6,821 bases of DNA from the NCBI GenBank assembly GCA_021833085.1, contig JAKBGL010000064.1, positions 1 through 6,821 of the forward strand. Reading direction: 5' to 3'. This document shows positions 1 to 5,786 of the stretch, piece after piece. The notes beneath the pieces were generated by a model. It saw only the letters and a program-made list of their open reading frames with translations. It was not told the origin of the DNA and ran no database searches. Position numbers and translations under genes: made by a program. Position 1 is the first letter of the stretch, and each line of letters starts with the position of its first letter. This stretch comes from Actinomycetes bacterium. Lineage in GTDB: Bacteria > Actinomycetota > Acidimicrobiia > Acidimicrobiales > Acidimicrobiaceae.

Positions 1-3
1 ATT

Positions 4-11
4 CTCTCCTT
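4..11 (-). promoter_or_regulatory. Shine-Dalgarno of a gene starting just beyond the left edge
   Basis: On the minus strand these bases read AAGGAGAG, a strong ribosome-binding sequence, followed by AGAAT up to the window edge (the last bases overlap the motif). No start codon lies at a suitable distance inside the window, so the expected start is within a few bases outside it. This suggests a further minus-strand gene directly downstream of the B12-binding gene, about 65 bases after its stop. A GTG at 16-18 opens a frame to the edge but has no Shine-Dalgarno of its own. The identity of the gene cannot be seen. Confidence 0.45.
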
Positions 12-64
12 CTTTCACGAGTGATCAAACTTGGGGACTAAAAGTCGTCCTATACTCAAAATCT

Positions 65-481
65 CTACGAATTAGATCGTACTTCTCTCTCGTCCAACTC
101 CTTCTCTAGCCAAGCTGAGATCGAGAGAAGAGAAGACCCAGGTGTAAACACCTCCTTGACTCCTGCCTCTTTCAACTTTTGAACGTCGCTTTCAGGGATA
201 ATTCCACCAACGACGACCACGACATCATCTAGACCCTCAGCTGCCAGAGCGTTCGTAATCTTGGGCACCAGAGTCAAGTGGGCTCCAGACAACAGAGATA
301 GCCCTAAAGCATCTGCATCTTCTTGTACAACAGTTTGCACTATCTGCTCTGGGGTCTGATGTAGTCCGGTGTAGATGACTTCAAAACCAGCATCTCGAAG
401 AGATCTTGCAACTACTTTGGCGCCACGGTCATGACCATCAAGCCCAGGCTTGGCTACCACCACACGATAAGGACGTTCCAC
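65..481 (-). CDS. Stand-alone cobalamin (B12)-binding domain protein, acyl-CoA mutase small subunit type
   Basis: This 138-residue protein is a single B12-binding Rossmann-like domain of the methylmalonyl-CoA/isobutyryl-CoA mutase C-terminal type. The signature motifs are visible. GLDGHDRGAK at 13-22 carries D15-x-H17-x-x-G20, whose His supplies the lower ligand of cobalt. S62-x-L64 sits in GLSLLSGAH, and VGGIIPESD at 91-99 carries the GG that packs against the nucleotide tail. It has no TIM-barrel substrate domain, so by family knowledge it must pair with a separate large mutase subunit, not present here, to catalyse a carbon-skeleton rearrangement. The start is GTG: an in-frame TGA lies at 497-499, no other start codon intervenes, and an AGGA Shine-Dalgarno (491-494) precedes it by 9 nt. 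It follows pcrA by 111 bp. From memory, Streptomyces also has a small isobutyryl-CoA mutase subunit (icmB) near pcrA. Whether this one serves methylmalonyl-, isobutyryl- or another acyl-CoA cannot be told from this domain. Confidence 0.93.
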   Translation of the reverse strand: MERPYRVVVAKPGLDGHDRGAKVVARSLRDAGFEVIYTGLHQTPEQIVQTVVQEDADALGLSLLSGAHLTLVPKITNALAAEGLDDVVVVVGGIIPESDVQKLKEAGVKEVFTPGSSLLSISAWLEKELDEREVRSNS

Positions 482-541
482 AAGGGCAGATCCTAATCAC
501 AATTTTGCACTATCGCAACACGTGGGTAGCGAAAGGTCACT

Positions 542-547
542 TGTATA
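542..547 (-). promoter_or_regulatory. Possible -10 element upstream of the B12-binding gene
   Basis: In the 111-bp gap between pcrA and the B12-binding gene, the minus strand reads TATACA, about 60 nt upstream of the GTG start. The sequence 17 nt further upstream (TGGTTG) is a poor -35. The gap also has a 7-bp direct repeat, CACCGCT at 557-563 and 580-586 on the plus strand, at and above the -35 position. This could be a weak or activator-dependent promoter. The gene could equally be read from the pcrA transcript, because no terminator with a T-run is visible in the gap. Confidence 0.25.
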
Positions 548-592
548 GGGTTACGGCACCGCTCCAACCACCCGAACCTCACCGCTGTGTAA

Positions 593-2782
593 CTAACGAG
601 CTTTCCCAATTACCTTGAGGTTTGCGTACAGTGCCAAGAGGCGCTTCTCACCAACCTCCTCAAAGTTGACGACAACCTCGGCCTTCTCTCCAGTTCCAAT
701 GCGCTCTAGAACTAGTCCTTCACCCCATTTTCGATGAAACACTACTTCGCCGGGGCTCGCTTGGGAGATACTCGCCTCAAAACCCTTCGTTCGACCTTGG
801 AACTGGTAGTTTCTCCCAAGATCTCTCCGATTGGAGGAGTCGCCGTAGCTCTGTGTAACAGTACCGAAATCACCGAGGTCTACCGTATCATACAGCTCGT
901 CTGAGATCTCTTCAAGAAATCTCGAGGGAGGATTGTAAGTCGTCTCTCCAAAGGAACGGCGCGTTTTAGCATGTACTAGGTACAGTCGCCGTCGAGCTCG
1001 CGTTATACCAACGTAGAATAGTCGTCGTTCCTCCTCAACTCCATTTGAGTCAATCAGCGACCGCAGGTGAGGGAAGAGTCCGTCCTCTAGACCAAGCATA
1101 AAGACTGTATCGAACTCAAGTCCCTTTGCGCCGTGAAGCGTCATGATAGTAACCTTAGAGGAGTCGTCCAAGTCGTCTACAGCTGAGTGCAAGGCAGCGT
1201 TCTCTAAAAAGGACTGCAGAGATGCGTACTCATCTACCACTCTCCTCAACTCTTCGATATTTTCCAGTCTCCCAACGCCTTCATGAGACGTATCAGCTTT
1301 AAGCATCTCAAGATAGTTAGAGGCCTCTAGAACAAAGTCCAAGATACCAAGCGGAGTCTCTTCCTCAACGATTTGATCCGACCCTTGGCGAATAATCTGC
1401 ACAAATGCGTCTATCTGCTTACAGGTCCGCTTCGACACTCCAGCCGCTTCTGCCAAGGAAAGAGTCTCATAGAGAGACACGCCCAAGTCTCGTTGCATCT
1501 CACTTATCTTTGATAGAGTCGCGTCTCCAATCTGTCTTTTAGGTACATTAATCACCCGCTTAAGTGAGACTTCATCGTTATGGTTACTTATCAATCGTAG
1601 ATAAGAGATGACGTCTTTTATCTCTCGACGCTCATAGAAAGGAACTCCACCTACAACCTGGAAGGGAACTCCTCTTTGCATAAGGATCTCTTCAACGGCA
1701 CGACTCTGAGAGTTTGCTCTGTAAAATACCGCGAAGTCACGAAAACTAGCACTCCCTGTTGAAGTCATAGACAAAATCTCTGACGCTACAAAGTTAGCCT
1801 CTTCGAGATCAGAGGAGGCTTTGACCACCTTGACCTTGTCACCGATTCCTTTAGAGCTAAACAGATTCTTTGAGTAGCGGGACCTATTACGACTTATCGA
1901 TGCGTTCGCAACGTCTAAAATCGCTTGAGTAGACCTGAAGTTCTCCTCCAAGACGACAACCTTTGCCCCTACGTAACGACTCTCAAACTCCAAGATATTA
2001 CTAACCTGCGCGCCTCTAAAGGCGTATATCGATTGATCAGAGTCACCAACTACAAAGACGTTGTCATCAGGTTTCGCAAGTATCTCGACTAATCGACTTT
2101 GGACTTCGTTTGTATCTTGAAACTCGTCAACAAGTACATAGTCAAACTTGCGTTGGTAGTAGCTAGCTATCTCAGGATTTTCATGAAGTAGCTCGTAGGT
2201 CTTTATCAAGATATCGTCGAAGTCAAGAGCATTGCACGACAGAAGGCGATCTTGATAGGCTGTATATAGCTTCGCGATAGTCTTCTCGTACTGGCCCATG
2301 GCCATCCCCTCATACTCTTTTGGGGTTAGAGACAAAGACTTCGCTTGGGACACTATCGAGAGCACACCCCTAGGTGAAAATCGCTTAGTGTCGTAACCCA
2401 TGTCTCTAATGACGTACTCCATGAGCCTTCTCGCGTCACTTTGGTCGTACACTACAAAGGAAGGACGATACCCCACAGGCTCAGGATGAGATCGCAACAT
2501 TCGAAGGGCTGCCGAATGGAAGGTTGAAACCCACATCGAACGACCGCTATCGCCAACCAAAGCAGTTACACGTTCTCGCATCTCTTGTGCGGCTTTGTTG
2601 GTAAAGGTTATCGCCAACATAGCATAAGGCGATACGCCGATCTCTATAAGGTAGGCCATCTTCCGGGTTAAAACCCGTGTCTTTCCCGATCCTGCTCCAG
2701 CTACAACTAACACTGGACCCCTGTCGCAGACGACTGCCTCCATCTGTGCGGCGGTCAACCCATCTAAGATCTGACTCGCCAA
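593..2782 (-). CDS. pcrA: ATP-dependent 3'-5' DNA helicase PcrA/UvrD1 (superfamily 1A)
   Basis: This 729-residue SF1A helicase unwinds DNA 3'-5' with ATP in nucleotide-excision and mismatch-type repair, replication restart and removal of RecA or stalled RNA polymerase. The motifs run in order: Q-motif LTAAQ (9-13), Walker A GAGSGKT (29-35), Ia TFTNKAA (59-65), Walker B/II DEFQDTN (219-225), III GDSDQSIY (246-253), IV ENFRS (280-284), V TLHGAKGLEF (548-557) and VI VGITRARRRL (591-600). A charged linker follows, then a C-terminal Tudor-like module (about 678-726, with VFHRKWGEG and a VNFEEVGEKRL strand pair) of the kind that binds RNA polymerase in PcrA. The length is normal (Bacillus PcrA is about 740). 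The start is TTG, with GGGGAGG placed 7 nt upstream and no other start codon before the guaA stop in the same frame. It lies 24 nt after guaA, so it is probably the last gene of the guaB3-guaA-pcrA operon. Confidence 0.97.
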   Translation of the reverse strand: MASQILDGLTAAQMEAVVCDRGPVLVVAGAGSGKTRVLTRKMAYLIEIGVSPYAMLAITFTNKAAQEMRERVTALVGDSGRSMWVSTFHSAALRMLRSHPEPVGYRPSFVVYDQSDARRLMEYVIRDMGYDTKRFSPRGVLSIVSQAKSLSLTPKEYEGMAMGQYEKTIAKLYTAYQDRLLSCNALDFDDILIKTYELLHENPEIASYYQRKFDYVLVDEFQDTNEVQSRLVEILAKPDDNVFVVGDSDQSIYAFRGAQVSNILEFESRYVGAKVVVLEENFRSTQAILDVANASISRNRSRYSKNLFSSKGIGDKVKVVKASSDLEEANFVASEILSMTSTGSASFRDFAVFYRANSQSRAVEEILMQRGVPFQVVGGVPFYERREIKDVISYLRLISNHNDEVSLKRVINVPKRQIGDATLSKISEMQRDLGVSLYETLSLAEAAGVSKRTCKQIDAFVQIIRQGSDQIVEEETPLGILDFVLEASNYLEMLKADTSHEGVGRLENIEELRRVVDEYASLQSFLENAALHSAVDDLDDSSKVTIMTLHGAKGLEFDTVFMLGLEDGLFPHLRSLIDSNGVEEERRLFYVGITRARRRLYLVHAKTRRSFGETTYNPPSRFLEEISDELYDTVDLGDFGTVTQSYGDSSNRRDLGRNYQFQGRTKGFEASISQASPGEVVFHRKWGEGLVLERIGTGEKAEVVVNFEEVGEKRLLALYANLKVIGKAR

Positions 2783-2789
2783 CTTACAA

Positions 2790-2796
2790 CCTCCCC
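2790..2796 (-). promoter_or_regulatory. Strong Shine-Dalgarno that fixes the TTG start of pcrA
   Basis: The minus strand reads GGGGAGG, then a 7-nt spacer, then TTG-GCG-AGT. It sits inside the 24-nt guaA-pcrA gap. The frame upstream of the TTG has no ATG, GTG or TTG before the guaA TAG stop, so this site decides the start and shows that pcrA has its own ribosome entry within the operon. Confidence 0.8.
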
Positions 2797-2806
2797 GACC
2801 TTTACT

Positions 2807-4357
2807 CTACTCCCACTCTATAGTTCCAGGAGGTTTTGAGGTTATGTCATAGGCAACCCTATTGACTCCAGGGACCTCTGCGATAATGCGTTGAGAGATG
2901 CTCTCCAGCACCTCGTATGGCAGTCTCGCCCAGTCAGCCGTCATCGCATCTTCAGAGGTCACAGCTCTTAGAATCACTGGAGACTCATAGGTTCGTTCAT
3001 CTCCCATAACACCTACGGTCTTTACATTTGCGACCAAGACTGCAAAACTTTGCCACAGAGTCTTTGTGAGGTTCGCTCTTTGGATCTCTTCGGAGACGAT
3101 CAAGTCAGCTTTACGAAGAGTCTCGGCACTCTCAGGCGTTACTTCGCCCAAAATTCTAACAGCCAATCCAGGCCCTGGAAAGGGTTGACGCCAAAGGATC
3201 TCGTTCGGCAAGCCAAGCTCTGACCCTACCGATCGTACTTCGTCTTTGAACAACCATCTAAGTGGTTCGACCAGATCAAAGCTCATCACGTCTGGGAGTC
3301 CCCCAACGTTATGGTGCGACTTAATCTTAGCTGCCGTAGAGGTGCCAGACTCAATTACATCTGGGTACAACGTTCCCTGCACAAGCACGGAAGCGTCTTG
3401 AATCTCTGGACGTAGCTCCTCAAAGACTCGAATAAAGGTCTCTCCTATCGCTTTGCGCTTTACCTCTGGGTCTTCAACACCTCGTAAGACCTCGAAAAAT
3501 CGCTCCCGAGCGTCTACGGTTATAAGTTTTATTGAGAACTGATCTCTAAAGGTTTTCTCAACAGCTTCTACTTCGCCTTCGCGCATGAGGCCCGTATCAA
3601 CAAACACACAGGTAAGTTGGTCCCCGACGGCCTCGTGCACCAGAGCCGCTGCCACTGAGGAGTCGACACCACCTGACAGTGCACAGATGACCTTTCGATC
3701 GCCAACCTGATCTCGGACCTCCTTCACGGCTTCCTCAATGATCGAGTAGTTAGTCCAAGCCTTTGAAACGCCAGCGATCTCGAACAAAAAGTTCGAAAGT
3801 ATCTCTTTGCCGTACTCGCCATGGGTCACCTCGGGATGGAACTGTACTCCAGCAAAGCGCCTCTTTACGTCCTCAAACGCCACGACTGTTGAGTCTTTAG
3901 TACTAGCGGAGGAAAGAGCTCCAAGCGGGGGTCTCGATATTGCATCAAAGTGACTCATCCATACAGAGAACTTTTGAGGTAAAGACTGCAGTAACTGAGA
4001 CTCGACGTCTTTATGACGATGAAGGGACGTTCTGCCATACTCACCGACAGTGTTCTTTGCAACACCTCCACCTAGATCTCTGGCCAGAAGTTGAGCACCG
4101 TAACATATTCCAAGAATAGGAACACCTAGCTCATATATGTCGGTGTCCAAAGAGGGTGCTCCCTCTTGGTTGACAGACTTAGGACCACCTGAAAGAACTA
4201 TCGCTGCCGGATTTTTCGCGATCACATCACCCGCTAAGATGTTATGGGGAACAATCTCTGAGTAGACGTGCAGCTCTCGAACTCGTCTTGCGATTACTTG
4301 AGCATACTGAGCGCCGAAATCAACTACGAGAACCGGCGAGGTTCGAATCTCTTTCAA
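2807..4357 (-). CDS. guaA: GMP synthase (glutamine-hydrolysing)
   Basis: This 516-residue cytosolic enzyme converts XMP, glutamine and ATP to GMP, glutamate, AMP and PPi, the last step of de novo GMP synthesis. The N-terminal class I glutamine amidotransferase domain (about 7-195) carries the triad: Cys85 in GICYGAQ, and His174 and Glu176 in VQFHPEV. The ATP pyrophosphatase domain follows, with the PP-loop SGGVDSS (228-234) and the family blocks [11 protein letters not shown] (328-338) and [10 protein letters not shown] (346-355). The C-terminal dimerisation and XMP-binding domain has [11 protein letters not shown] (391-401) and ends in the usual [10 protein letters not shown]. Length is typical. 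The start is TTG, only 3 nt after the guaB3 TAG, which is in the same frame and immediately upstream; no other start codon precedes the DFGAQY strand. The Shine-Dalgarno is only partial (GGGATGGGG), so translation is probably coupled to guaB3. One oddity is SHFD at 135-138, where the bacterial enzymes I recall have SHGD. Confidence 0.98.
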   Translation of the reverse strand: MKEIRTSPVLVVDFGAQYAQVIARRVRELHVYSEIVPHNILAGDVIAKNPAAIVLSGGPKSVNQEGAPSLDTDIYELGVPILGICYGAQLLARDLGGGVAKNTVGEYGRTSLHRHKDVESQLLQSLPQKFSVWMSHFDAISRPPLGALSSASTKDSTVVAFEDVKRRFAGVQFHPEVTHGEYGKEILSNFLFEIAGVSKAWTNYSIIEEAVKEVRDQVGDRKVICALSGGVDSSVAAALVHEAVGDQLTCVFVDTGLMREGEVEAVEKTFRDQFSIKLITVDARERFFEVLRGVEDPEVKRKAIGETFIRVFEELRPEIQDASVLVQGTLYPDVIESGTSTAAKIKSHHNVGGLPDVMSFDLVEPLRWLFKDEVRSVGSELGLPNEILWRQPFPGPGLAVRILGEVTPESAETLRKADLIVSEEIQRANLTKTLWQSFAVLVANVKTVGVMGDERTYESPVILRAVTSEDAMTADWARLPYEVLESISQRIIAEVPGVNRVAYDITSKPPGTIEWE

Positions 4358-4360
4358 CCG

Positions 4361-5524
4361 CTAGTGCCCCATCCCAACTTTTTGACTCTGTTGCAGTGCC
4401 TTGCCCTCAGTCTGTAGAGCTGGAGCCACCATCCCCTCTGCCTTTTGGAACTCTTGGAGTGTTTCGTATCCACACGTAGCCATTGAGGTTCGTAGTGCCC
4501 CAAAGAGATTCAGTCTTCCATCGTTTTCATGCGCTGGTCCTAGAAGAATCTCCTTTAGAGAACCTCTCTGTTCTGTCTTTACCCTTGCTCCCCGAGGCAG
4601 CGTAGGATGGAAAGTAGCCATTCCCCAGTGGTATCCATGCCCCGGCGCCTCATAGGCCGAGGCTAACGGAGACCCCATCATAACAGCATCAGCTCCACAT
4701 GCAATAGCCTTAGCAACGTCTCCACCTTTGCTCAGGCCACCGTCAGCGATAACATGTACGTATACACCAGTCTCATCGAGATGTCGCATTCTGGCACCGG
4801 CAGCGTCGGCAATAGCTGTAGCCTGAGGAACCCCGATTCCAAGGACACCTCTTGTAGTACACGCGTTACCGGGTCCAACTCCAACTAGTACACCTACCGC
4901 TCCCGTTCGCATCAGGTGTAGCGCTGCTTGGTACGACGCACAGCCCCCTACGATCACTGGAATCTCAAGCTCCCGTATAAAACTCTTGAGATTCAAGGGT
5001 TCAGACGTTTTAGAGACGTGTTCCGCCGATACAACCGTTCCCTGTATGACCAAGATATCCAACTCTGCTTCCAAGATCGCTTTCATAAAGCCCTTGGTTC
5101 TCTGTGGAGTAACCGAGGCGCAGGCTACAACTCCTGCTGCCTTTATCTCTCTTATGCGTTCGGTAACAAGCTCAAGCTTTATCTCTTCTGAGTACATCTG
5201 CTGCATTCGAGCAGTTGCCTTATCTGAATCTAAAGAGGCTATCTCCTTCAAGTAAGGCTCTGGATCCTCATACCTGGTCCAAAGACCTTCAAGATTTAGT
5301 ACACCGACGCCACCCAGTCGACCAACCTCAATGGCAGTCGCGGGACTTACCACTCCATCCATAGCCGAGGCCATAAGAGGAATATCGAACTTATAAGCGT
5401 CGATCTCCCAGGAGATATCGACGTCTTCAGGATCTCTAGTCCGTCGGGATGGCACGATGGCTATATCATCAAATCCATAGGCTCTCCGACCAGACTTTCC
5501 AATCCCAATCTCAACCTCTGCCAC
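4361..5524 (-). CDS. guaB3: GuaB3 family IMP dehydrogenase-related protein
   Basis: This 387-residue TIM-barrel protein of the IMPDH/GMP reductase superfamily has no CBS domains. The GuaB3-type N-terminus is clear (RRAYGFDDIAIVPSRRTRDP, 13-32). The catalytic loop GPGNACTTRGVLGIG (217-231) retains the nucleophilic Cys222. The phosphate- and IMP-binding segments IADGG (259-263) and MGSPLA (283-288) are present, followed by NLFGALR (339-345). By family knowledge, cyanobacterial GuaB3 has IMPDH activity while the actinobacterial role is unsettled, so the reaction (IMP to XMP with NAD+, or a related or regulatory role) is inferred. It heads an apparent operon with guaA (3-nt gap), which supports a role in guanine nucleotide synthesis. 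The start is GTG: an in-frame TGA lies 7-9 nt upstream, and the Shine-Dalgarno is modest (GGAAAGTGAGG). The C-terminal 25 or so residues are a Gln-rich tail longer than I expect for the family (M. tuberculosis GuaB3 is about 375 residues). Confidence 0.95.
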   Translation of the reverse strand: MAEVEIGIGKSGRRAYGFDDIAIVPSRRTRDPEDVDISWEIDAYKFDIPLMASAMDGVVSPATAIEVGRLGGVGVLNLEGLWTRYEDPEPYLKEIASLDSDKATARMQQMYSEEIKLELVTERIREIKAAGVVACASVTPQRTKGFMKAILEAELDILVIQGTVVSAEHVSKTSEPLNLKSFIRELEIPVIVGGCASYQAALHLMRTGAVGVLVGVGPGNACTTRGVLGIGVPQATAIADAAGARMRHLDETGVYVHVIADGGLSKGGDVAKAIACGADAVMMGSPLASAYEAPGHGYHWGMATFHPTLPRGARVKTEQRGSLKEILLGPAHENDGRLNLFGALRTSMATCGYETLQEFQKAEGMVAPALQTEGKALQQSQKVGMGH

Positions 5525-5553
5525 CGAGCCTCACTTTCCGAGAACGCTTCCAA

Positions 5554-5574
5554 AACGATCGTTAGAACTCTAAC
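5554..5574. promoter_or_regulatory. Two overlapping palindromes in the guaB3 leader (operator candidate)
   Basis: The plus strand has a perfect 10-bp palindrome, AACGATCGTT (5554-5563). It overlaps by three bases a second dyad, GTTAGA-AC-TCTAAC (5561-5574), with perfect 6-bp arms around a 2-bp centre. Together they form a 21-bp symmetric block 30-50 bp upstream of the guaB3 start. The loops are too short for a stable RNA hairpin, so a protein-binding DNA site is the more natural reading. A perfect 10-mer palindrome alone is expected about 0.25 times in a gap this long. The two together, sharing bases, are less likely by chance. No known regulator motif is recognised. Confidence 0.35.
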
Positions 5575-5585
5575 TAAACAGTAAA

Positions 5586-5614
5586 TTCACAGGACCTCTA
5601 ATTTGATAGATAAT
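5586..5614 (+). promoter_or_regulatory. Possible divergent sigma-70-type promoter on the plus strand
   Basis: TTCACA (5586-5591, 5 of 6 to TTGACA), a 17-bp spacer, then GATAAT (5609-5614, 5 of 6 to TATAAT) give 10 of 12 consensus bases at ideal spacing. This is the best match to a housekeeping promoter seen in the gap. It points away from guaB3, toward the 3' end of the KdpD-like gene, with transcription expected from about 5621. No protein gene of normal size lies downstream on this strand, so a functional promoter would make a small RNA or antisense transcript. Confidence 0.35.
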
Positions 5615-5637
5615 AGTCGCAACTTGCCGTGACCCAA
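5610..5637 (-). promoter_or_regulatory. Possible promoter of the guaB3-guaA-pcrA operon
   Basis: On the minus strand TTGGGT (5632-5637), a 16-bp spacer and TATTAT (5610-5615) match 8 of 12 consensus bases. This would put the start of transcription near 5603 and give a leader of about 80 nt before the guaB3 GTG, containing the palindrome pair at 5554-5574. The -35 is weak, so an activator or another promoter is possible. Nothing resembling a purine riboswitch is recognised in the leader. Confidence 0.3.
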
Positions 5638-5661
5638 ATAACAAAAGAGACTAACGGCAAG
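5623..5661. repeat. 8-bp perfect inverted repeat flanking the -35 region
   Basis: CTTGCCGT (5623-5630) and ACGGCAAG (5654-5661) are exact reverse complements separated by 23 bp. Centre-to-centre distance is 31 bp, close to three helical turns, so a dimeric regulator could contact both arms from one DNA face. One arm lies in the spacer of the candidate guaB3 promoter, the other upstream of its -35. In a plus-strand transcript the same bases would form a 5' stem-loop with a long loop. A repeat of this size is expected roughly 0.5 times by chance in a gap of this length. Confidence 0.3.
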
Positions 5662-5713
5662 ATGGATAAAGATATCATCATGGTTCAAGGTAACGTCGAA
5701 GGCCGACATAGGA

Positions 5714-5760
5714 GCCACTGACTGATCGTGTCACAGTATCGTTCAGTTTGGCCAATCTTT
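5714..5760 (+). terminator. Imperfect stem-loop followed by a short T-run (possible weak terminator)
   Basis: On the plus strand ACTGATCG (5721-5728) pairs with CGTTCAGT (5740-5747) with one mismatch around an 11-nt loop. An outer GCCA (5714-5717) pairs with TGGC (5749-5752) across a small internal loop. Six bases later comes TTTT (5758-5761) in the run TCTTTTG. Read on the plus strand this resembles a weak intrinsic terminator for a short transcript from the candidate promoter at 5586-5614. Read on the minus strand the same hairpin lies some 35-75 nt after the KdpD-like stop but has no T-run, so it could only be a 3'-UTR structure there. Confidence 0.25.
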
Positions 5761-5786
5761 TGCCTCTCTCTCATACGAAGAATCGA

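Noticed and set aside
32..50. Small hairpin (GACT-AAA-AGTC) after the B12 gene as a terminator
   Set aside because: The stem is only 4 bp and no T-run follows on the minus strand.
482..592. Intrinsic terminator after pcrA
   Set aside because: Only 4-bp pairings such as GGTT/AACC and TTGC/GCAA are visible, with no following T-run.
406..618. Plus-strand 70-codon frame spanning the pcrA-B12 gap
   Set aside because: It overlaps the ends of two conserved minus-strand genes, has no Shine-Dalgarno, and its translation has no recognisable domain.
4928..5255. Two overlapping plus-strand open frames of 87 and 89 codons inside guaB3
   Set aside because: They lie wholly opposite a well-conserved gene, have no family features, and are shadows of its coding sequence. 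The same applies to the plus-strand frames at 4288-4655 and 6244-6426.
5662..5721. 19-codon plus-strand ORF starting MDKDIIMVQG, faintly like an IF-1 N-terminus
   Set aside because: No convincing Shine-Dalgarno, its start follows directly on a stem arm, and similarity to IF-1 is limited to a few residues before the frame ends. Kept only as part of the small-transcript finding.
5685..5774. 29-codon minus-strand ORF after the KdpD-like gene
   Set aside because: No ribosome-binding site, no recognisable features, and it runs through the stem-loop sequence.
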